Of a stretch of 64,000 nt of DNA, positions 56,213 to 64,000 are shown piece after piece. A model generated the notes under the pieces. The model was not told the DNA's origin and did no database searches. It was given only the letters and a program-made list of their open reading frames with translations. Numbering within the stretch: position 1 is the first letter of the stretch; the number at the start of each line of letters is the position of its first letter. The stretch comes from Polynucleobacter sp. AP-Kaivos-20-H2 (GTDB lineage: Bacteria; Pseudomonadota; Gammaproteobacteria; Burkholderiales; Burkholderiaceae), in the NCBI RefSeq assembly GCF_018882215.1, contig NZ_JACVOX010000002.1:682001-746000 (forward strand), read 5' to 3'. The translations under genes were made by a program, and so were the position numbers.

Positions 56213-57133
56213 TTATTTCTCCCGCCCAAACAGTCCAGCAGGACGAATCAAAAGAACAATTGCCATGATCACAAAAATCACAACGCCGGAGGCCTCTGGA
56301 TAAAAGACCTTAGTCAGGCCCTCAACTAGACCCAAGCCCAAACCAGTAAGGATGGCACCCATGATCGAGCCCATGCCACCAATCACTACCACCGCAAACA
56401 CAACAATAATGAGGTTGGAGCCCATCAACGGGTTCACCTGGAAAATAGGGGCCGCCAATACACCAGCGAAACCCGCTAGACCAACGCCATAGGCGTAGGC
56501 CAAAGAAATCATCAGCGGGACATTGATACCAAAGGCTTGTAGTAATTTAGGGTTTTCAGTTCCAGCGCGCAAATAGGCACCCAACTTTGTTCTCTCAATC
56601 ACATACCAAGTTGAGAAACAAACTACCAAAGAGATAACAACTACCCATACACGATACTTTGGCAAGATGATGCCAAGCGACTCTAATGGGATTGCCCCCT
56701 GCAATATCTCTGGGGCTGGATAGCTCTCTCCAGAAATGCCGTACCAGTGACGGAACATACCCTCAATAATGAGAGCCAAACCAAAAGTCAGTAACAAGCC
56801 ATATAGGTGATCAAGGTGGTACAGGCGGCGCAACATTGTGCGCTCCAGAATTAAGCCGAAACCAGCCAGAACCAATGGCACAACAATCAGAGCAAACCAA
56901 TAATTAATAGATAAGTCAGGGAAGCCAAGCCATTGGCTAATCTGGGTTAAACCAATCCAGGCCACAAAAGCACCCATAGTGTATTGGGCGCCATGTGCAA
57001 AATTAATGATGTTGAGAAGGCCAAAAATAATGGCCAATCCCAAACTCAATATGGCATAGAAAGAGCCATTAATAAGACCCACCAAGAGCTGGGCTACCAG
57101 CCCTTGAGGGGTAATTCCGAGAAGTTCAAACAT
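56213..57133 (-). CDS. livH: Branched-chain amino acid type ABC transporter permease LivH
   Basis: The partner permease, 306 residues, with about eight membrane helices. It carries the family segments NIINFAHGAQYTMGAF and the coupling region RAGTENPKLLQAFGINV. It follows the binding protein by 18 bases. Confidence 0.92.
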   Translation of the reverse strand: MFELLGITPQGLVAQLLVGLINGSFYAILSLGLAIIFGLLNIINFAHGAQYTMGAFVAWIGLTQISQWLGFPDLSINYWFALIVVPLVLAGFGLILERTMLRRLYHLDHLYGLLLTFGLALIIEGMFRHWYGISGESYPAPEILQGAIPLESLGIILPKYRVWVVVISLVVCFSTWYVIERTKLGAYLRAGTENPKLLQAFGINVPLMISLAYAYGVGLAGFAGVLAAPIFQVNPLMGSNLIIVVFAVVVIGGMGSIMGAILTGLGLGLVEGLTKVFYPEASGVVIFVIMAIVLLIRPAGLFGREK

Positions 57134-57151
57134 TCTTGATTTCTAAATTTC

Positions 57152-58375
57152 TTACTTATTAACTAACTTGCACTTTGATTGCGAAAGCGGCAAGGTTGCT
57201 TCAGCAGCAGGGATGGTCGCGCGCACATTGTAGTAATCCCACGGGCTCTTAGAGTCAGCCGGTTTCTTCACTTCCAACAAATACATGTCATGCTCAAACT
57301 TGCCATCCGCACGAATCTTGCCTTTGAAGAGGCCGTCATCGATGTTGGTTGATTTAAGCGCCTTCATTACAGCCTGTGTATCGTCTGTGCCAGCTTTTTG
57401 AACCGCATTCAAATAAGCAAGAACGGATGAGTAAACACCGGCTTGAACCATGGTTGGCATACGCTTGTGTTGCAAAATAAAGCGTTTGGAGAATGCGCGG
57501 GTCTTGTCATCCTTGTCCCAATAGAATCCTTCTGTAAGGTACATGCCTTGTGCGGCAGGCAGGCCCAAAGAATGCACGTCGGAGATAAACATCAACAAAG
57601 GAACAACCGTTTGTTTTTTGTTGATACCAAACTCAGAGGCTTGCTTAACGGTGTTGATAGTATCTTGACCAGCATTTGCCAAAGCAACTACGTCCGCACC
57701 ACTAGCTTGCGCCTTTAAAAGGTATGAAGAGAAATCGCTATTAGGGAAAGGGTGTTTGCTAGTGCCCAAAACTTTACCGCCATTAGCAGTCACAACAGCC
57801 GTCGCATCTTTCTCAAGAGCAGCACCGAAAGCATAGTCGGCAGTAATAAAGTACCAATTCTTTTTACCCTGTTTTACAACTGCCTTACCTGTGCCATTAG
57901 ATAGTGCATATGTGTCATAAGCCCAATGCACATTGTTTGGCGTACATTTTTCATTGGTAATAGTTAAGGAGCCTGCGCCAGAAACCAAAGTAATCTTGTT
58001 CTTTTGCTCTGCTACTTCCATCACAGCCAAGGCAACGTTGGTTGAAACTAATTCAACAATCACATCCACGCCGTCTTTGTCGTACCATTCGCGCGCTTTG
58101 TTTGCTGCAATATCGGCCTTGTTTTGGTGATCAGCACTAACAAGTTCAATCTTTTTTCCAATTACAGTACCGTCTTTGGAAAAATCAGCAATTGCCATTT
58201 TTGCAGCAATCACTGCACCGGGGCCAGCCAAATCAGAATAGGTTGATGAAAGGTCGGTTAATACACCAATCTTTACAACGTCGCCACTTACCTTAGATCC
58301 ACTTTGTGCAAATGCTGGGTTTGAACCAAATATGGTCGCCGCAACCAGACATGCGGTTATTTGCTTTAACTTCAT
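57152..58375 (-). CDS. ABC transporter substrate-binding protein (LivJ/LivK-like)
   Basis: A periplasmic binding protein of the HAAT type. The 407-residue precursor has a Sec signal peptide to about residue 23 (NPAFAQ). The mature part starts VVKIGVLTDLSSTYSDLAG, typical of the two-lobed Venus-flytrap fold. The cargo cannot be told from sequence; relatives bind branched-chain amino acids, amides or aromatic acids. Confidence 0.9.
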   Translation of the reverse strand: MKLKQITACLVAATIFGSNPAFAQSGSKVSGDVVKIGVLTDLSSTYSDLAGPGAVIAAKMAIADFSKDGTVIGKKIELVSADHQNKADIAANKAREWYDKDGVDVIVELVSTNVALAVMEVAEQKNKITLVSGAGSLTITNEKCTPNNVHWAYDTYALSNGTGKAVVKQGKKNWYFITADYAFGAALEKDATAVVTANGGKVLGTSKHPFPNSDFSSYLLKAQASGADVVALANAGQDTINTVKQASEFGINKKQTVVPLLMFISDVHSLGLPAAQGMYLTEGFYWDKDDKTRAFSKRFILQHKRMPTMVQAGVYSSVLAYLNAVQKAGTDDTQAVMKALKSTNIDDGLFKGKIRADGKFEHDMYLLEVKKPADSKSPWDYYNVRATIPAAEATLPLSQSKCKLVNK

Positions 58376-58397
58376 TACCGTCTCCTATAGAAATCCA

Positions 58398-59102
58398 CTA
58401 AACACCAAGATACTCATTTAATAAAGTTGCTTTTTCTGCAAGCTCGCTTTGTTGCACCACCTCAACCACATTTCCGTGCTCAACCACATAATGACGATCA
58501 GCCAAGGGTGCAGCAAAGCGGAAGTTTTGCTCAACCAACACAATCGTGAAGCCTTTGTTGCGCAATCTGGTAACAACTTCTCCAAGCTTTTGCACAATCA
58601 CGGGCGCCAACCCCTCAGTAATCTCATCCAACAACAATAACTTTGCACCGGTTCTCAAAATTCGCGCCATCGCTAGCATTTGCTGCTCGCCACCAGATAA
58701 GCGGGTGCCGGGGCTATTTTTTCTTTCATAGAGGTTTGGAAACATTTCATAAATCTCATCCAAACCCATGCCGCCAGGCGCAATCTCCGGCAAAAGCAAA
58801 AGGTTTTCCTCTGTACTCAAGCTAGCAAAAATTCCTCTTTCCTCTGGGCAAAAACCAACCCCCAAACGAGCAATCTTATAAGTAGGCATGGAGATAGTTT
58901 CCGCCCCATACACCTCTACAGAACCAGTTCTTTTGCTAGTTAAACCTAAGATGGTCTTCAGAATAGTGCTTCGACCGGCGCCATTTCTTCCAAGTAAAGT
59001 AACAACCTCGCCATCACGCACAGCAAAATTCACGCCATGCAAAATGTGAGATTCGCCATAACAAGACTCTAAATTTTTAACCTCTAGCGCCATGGTGATC
59101 AT
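58398..59102 (-). CDS. livF: ABC transporter ATP-binding protein LivF
   Basis: One of the two ATPases of the transporter, 234 residues. The Walker A box reads GRNGAGRST, with Arg where Lys is usual. The signature is LSGGEQQMLAMAR and Walker B is LLLLDEITEGLAP. Its start overlaps the livG stop by four bases. Confidence 0.92.
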   Translation of the reverse strand: MITMALEVKNLESCYGESHILHGVNFAVRDGEVVTLLGRNGAGRSTILKTILGLTSKRTGSVEVYGAETISMPTYKIARLGVGFCPEERGIFASLSTEENLLLLPEIAPGGMGLDEIYEMFPNLYERKNSPGTRLSGGEQQMLAMARILRTGAKLLLLDEITEGLAPVIVQKLGEVVTRLRNKGFTIVLVEQNFRFAAPLADRHYVVEHGNVVEVVQQSELAEKATLLNEYLGV

Positions 59103-59866
59103 AGGTTGTCTCCCCCATGGCTACCCATATAGGCCTCAACAACTAGTGGGTTGCTTGAAACCTCATGATAAGAACCCTCAGCCAGCACGGAGCCACGCTG
59201 TAAAACGGTAATACGATCTGCAATTGAAGAAACCACCTTCATATTGTGTTCAACCATCAGAATAGTGCGGCCCTTGGCTACACGATCAATCAATTCTGTT
59301 ACGCGCTCAACATCTTCATGCCCCATTCCCTGGGTGGGCTCATCCAAAAGCATTAACTCCGGCTCCATAGCTAAAGTTGTTGCAATTTCAAGCGCCCTTT
59401 TACGGCCATAAGCTAGGTTGAGCGTTTCCTCGTTGGCAAAGTCTTCCAAGCCAACCTCGTGTAGAAGCTCTAAAGCGCGCTCATTAAGCACATTTAAAGA
59501 GTTTCCAGACTTCCAGAAGTGAAACTCGGTTCCCAACCCTGGCTGCAGTGCAACACGAACATTTTCTATAACCGTTAAATGTGGAAAAACAGCGGAAATC
59601 TGAAAGGAGCGAATAATGCCCCGTCTCGCAATTTGTGCTGGGGCCTCTTTGGTGATGTCAAAGCCATTGAATAAGATTTGGCCGCTGCTGGGCTCTAAAA
59701 ACTTAGTCAGCAAATTGAAGCAGGTTGTTTTGCCAGCTCCATTGGGCCCAATCAAGGCGTGAATGGTTCCCCGAGCGACATCTAGGTTCACATTAGTGAC
59801 CGCAGAAAACCCCTTAAAGGATTTCCCCAGTCCAATTGTTTTTAATATTGTTTCTTGCAATGTCAT
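59099..59866 (-). CDS. livG: ABC transporter ATP-binding protein LivG
   Basis: The first ATPase of the operon, 255 residues. It has Walker A GPNGAGKTT (normal Lys), a signature region LAYGRKRALEIATTLA in place of the common LSYG form, and Walker B LMLLDEPTQGMG. It is the first gene of the transporter operon. Confidence 0.93.
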   Translation of the reverse strand: MTLQETILKTIGLGKSFKGFSAVTNVNLDVARGTIHALIGPNGAGKTTCFNLLTKFLEPSSGQILFNGFDITKEAPAQIARRGIIRSFQISAVFPHLTVIENVRVALQPGLGTEFHFWKSGNSLNVLNERALELLHEVGLEDFANEETLNLAYGRKRALEIATTLAMEPELMLLDEPTQGMGHEDVERVTELIDRVAKGRTILMVEHNMKVVSSIADRITVLQRGSVLAEGSYHEVSSNPLVVEAYMGSHGGDNL

Positions 59867-59936
59867 GCCCTCTACCCCCTACTTGGGAGCAAGAATACGA
59901 GAATACCCGAAGATGGCTTGGGTTTATATAGCAATA

Positions 59937-59954
59937 ACCCTAAACAATTAGGGT
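59937..59954 (-). terminator. Small hairpin after the DUF3717 gene
   Basis: ACCCTAA and TTAGGGT form a perfect 7-base-pair stem with a 4-base loop, 18 bases after the DUF3717 stop. It is followed by TATTGC with little T-run. It could be a weak terminator before the liv operon. Confidence 0.4.
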
Positions 59955-59971
59955 GCGCAACAGAACAAAAC

Positions 59972-60187
59972 TTAAGAGATTTTTTGAAATTGCTGAATTG
60001 CCAAACGAGCCAATTCATCCAAGACGTCCACAGGAATCCTTTGGGCGCCCTGCACAATCATTAGCGCATATGGTTTCGCTAGGGCCGAGGCTTCAGGACA
60101 GAGTCGCAACTCATCGCCCTCTGATGGGGACTGGCTGCGCCAGTAATTGATGGCAGCCTCTAACTCTTGGATTGTTACAAACAACAT
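59972..60187 (-). CDS. DUF3717 family protein
   Basis: A 71-residue protein beginning MLFVTIQELEAAINYWR and containing DELRLCPEASALAKPYALMI, the pattern of DUF3717, which is known from Burkholderiales and has no assigned function. It lies 11 bases after the SET-domain gene on the same strand and may be cotranscribed with gyrB. Confidence 0.82.
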   Translation of the reverse strand: MLFVTIQELEAAINYWRSQSPSEGDELRLCPEASALAKPYALMIVQGAQRIPVDVLDELARLAIQQFQKIS

Positions 60188-60198
60188 GAAAATTATTT

Positions 60199-60693
60199 TT
60201 ACTTATCTTTGGTTGCAAGCATAGTGCCACGGCATTTTTTTGCACCACAACGGCATTCGTAATCTTTTTTCATTTGCCTGGTAATTTTGCCCTCAATATC
60301 AAGTGAGTAGTCATAAAACAACTCTTCACCAACCTTAAGGGCGCGCTTTGCATAAATAAACACGCGGGGCTCACCATCAAAACTATCTTCCCGGGTTTCG
60401 CAAATTGGCTTACATGAGTGGTTGATCCAGCGGGCAGCATTCCCACCATATTTCGCATCAATCACACGACCATCTTCCAATGAAAAGTAAAAGGTGTGAT
60501 TAGGGTCTTTAGGGTCGTGGGGGTGGCGCTTCTCTGCAAGCCTCCAACTGATGCGCTCACCCTTGTATTCAATAATTGCCTGACCCTTTTTAATGGGCTT
60601 GGCAACAAATACGCCTTTTCCATGAATGGGGGAAGATTTCACAACAATAGATGATCGGTCCACCTTGGGTGGTTTTAATTTTTTGGCTGTCAT
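60199..60693 (-). CDS. SET-domain protein
   Basis: SET proteins are SAM-dependent lysine methyltransferases. The 164-residue protein has the SET core (about residues 14-135): GKGVFVAKPIKKGQAI, the NHSCKP motif, and EELFYDYSLD, followed by a post-SET CRCGAKKCRG cluster that would bind zinc. The target is unknown. It begins three bases after the gyrB stop. Confidence 0.85.
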   Translation of the reverse strand: MTAKKLKPPKVDRSSIVVKSSPIHGKGVFVAKPIKKGQAIIEYKGERISWRLAEKRHPHDPKDPNHTFYFSLEDGRVIDAKYGGNAARWINHSCKPICETREDSFDGEPRVFIYAKRALKVGEELFYDYSLDIEGKITRQMKKDYECRCGAKKCRGTMLATKDK

Positions 60694-60696
60694 AAA

Positions 60697-63201
<2,505 letters not shown>

Positions 63202-63206
63202 CTAAG

Positions 63207-64000
63207 TTAAATACGCATTGGCATCACAACATACTTAAAACTCTCTGAGCCAGGCAGAGTAATCACAGCACTGCTATTTGCATCACCCAAGCTAATTTGA
63301 ATCTTTTCGCTCTTTAGGTTTGATAAAACATCCAACAAGTAGCTAACGTTAAATCCAATCTCTACCGCATCACCAGAATACTCAGTCTCAATTTCTTCTT
63401 GAGCCTCTTCTTGCTCAGCGTTGGTTGATTGAATTGTGATGCGGTTTGGGGATAATGAAAAACGAACACCTTTAAATTTGTCTGTTGTCAAAATAGCGGC
63501 ACGTTGAAGTGCTGATTGAAGAGTTTCACGACCAACTACGAGTGAGTTTTTATGACCCTTCGGAATCACTCTTTGAAAGTCTGGGAACTTACCTTCAACT
63601 AATTTTGAGATTAACTCAATATCCCCAAATGAAAACTTCACCTGATTAGTTGTCAAACTAATTTCCAAGGACTCATCAGAATCTTCAAGCAAGTGCTGGC
63701 ACTCTAAAATTGTTTTGCGAGGAATAATGATTTCTTGTTTTTGACCAGAGCCTGAGGGGGCCTCTGCTAGCTCAACCTGAGAGTAAGCAAGGCGGTGACC
63801 ATCTGTTGCCACTGCAACTACCTCTTTACCCTCAATTACCAACAGCATCCCATTTAAGTAATAACGAATATCTTGCTGAGCCATTGAAAAATGCACTTGG
63901 CTTATGAGTTGACGGAAAGTCTTTTGTGACATCTTCCAAGCAGCAGTTACCTCACCCACACTTTGCATCACCGGAAACTCAGTTGCAGAAAGTGTTTGTA
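63207..64000 (-). CDS. dnaN: DNA polymerase III beta clamp, 5' end cut by window edge
   Basis: The sliding clamp holds polymerases on DNA. The visible 264 codons cover the C-terminal two domains, from QTLSATEFPVMQ at the window edge to the final YVVMPMRI, including VATDGHRLAYSQ. The start lies beyond position 64000, presumably next to dnaA. Confidence 0.96.
   Translation of the reverse strand, partial: QTLSATEFPVMQSVGEVTAAWKMSQKTFRQLISQVHFSMAQQDIRYYLNGMLLVIEGKEVVAVATDGHRLAYSQVELAEAPSGSGQKQEIIIPRKTILECQHLLEDSDESLEISLTTNQVKFSFGDIELISKLVEGKFPDFQRVIPKGHKNSLVVGRETLQSALQRAAILTTDKFKGVRFSLSPNRITIQSTNAEQEEAQEEIETEYSGDAVEIGFNVSYLLDVLSNLKSEKIQISLGDANSSAVITLPGSESFKYVVMPMRI

Overview
The window looks like a free-living betaproteobacterium of the Burkholderiales, most like Polynucleobacter. 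This rests on moderate GC content, betaproteobacterial versions of every ribosomal protein, a DUF3717 protein (a family typical of Burkholderiales), the order mnmG-rsmG-parA-parB-atpIBEFHAGDC-hemE-priA, and a tRNA-Tyr/Gly/Thr-tuf-tRNA-Trp-secE-nusG-rplKAJL-rpoBC block. The genus is inferred by eye; no database search was made. Almost all genes are core chromosomal genes. I see no insertion sequence, prophage, integron or CRISPR array.

Layout. Positions 1-13300 (minus strand) hold the spc, S10 and str ribosomal protein clusters, read from rpsL at the right to a truncated rpsE at the left, with fusA and one tuf copy between rpsG and rpsJ. Positions 13460-25600 hold rpoC, rpoB, rplL, rplJ, rplA, rplK, nusG and secE. 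Positions 25620-27240 hold tRNA-Trp, a second identical tuf copy and tRNAs Thr, Gly and Tyr. Positions 27300-32720 hold one complete rRNA operon on the minus strand (16S, tRNA-Ile, tRNA-Ala, 23S, 5S) with promoter, boxA sites, processing stems and terminator. Positions 32930-41500 are a mixed housekeeping stretch: a GNAT acetyltransferase, a cytochrome c, a DolP-like BON lipoprotein, a SIS-domain protein, rsmI, a small membrane protein, tRNA-Arg, a fatty acid desaturase, a small zinc-ribbon protein, gloC, gcvH and priA. Positions 41760-54321 hold hemE, the whole F-type ATP synthase operon, parB, parA, rsmG and mnmG, with two perfect parS sites. Positions 54400-64000 hold a TSUP permease, a five-gene branched-chain amino acid type ABC transporter, a DUF3717 protein, a SET-domain protein, gyrB and a truncated dnaN, so dnaA and oriC probably lie just beyond the right edge.

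The genes work together as the growth machinery beside the replication origin: ribosome parts, RNA polymerase, elongation factors, ATP synthase, gyrase, sliding clamp and chromosome partition. The least ordinary content is in the spacers. The rplL-rpoB spacer has two long hairpins sharing one arm, so they exclude each other. A complete intrinsic-terminator shape sits directly against the rplJ ribosome binding site. The rplC promoter is built into the terminator hairpin of rpsJ. A parS site overlaps the predicted mnmG promoter. The hemE-priA spacer carries a cluster of DnaA boxes. I found no clearly new multi-gene system; these control regions and a few odd small proteins (a cytochrome c5 membrane anchor without its heme domain, an L10 with a long Ala/Pro/Glu tail) are the best leads.
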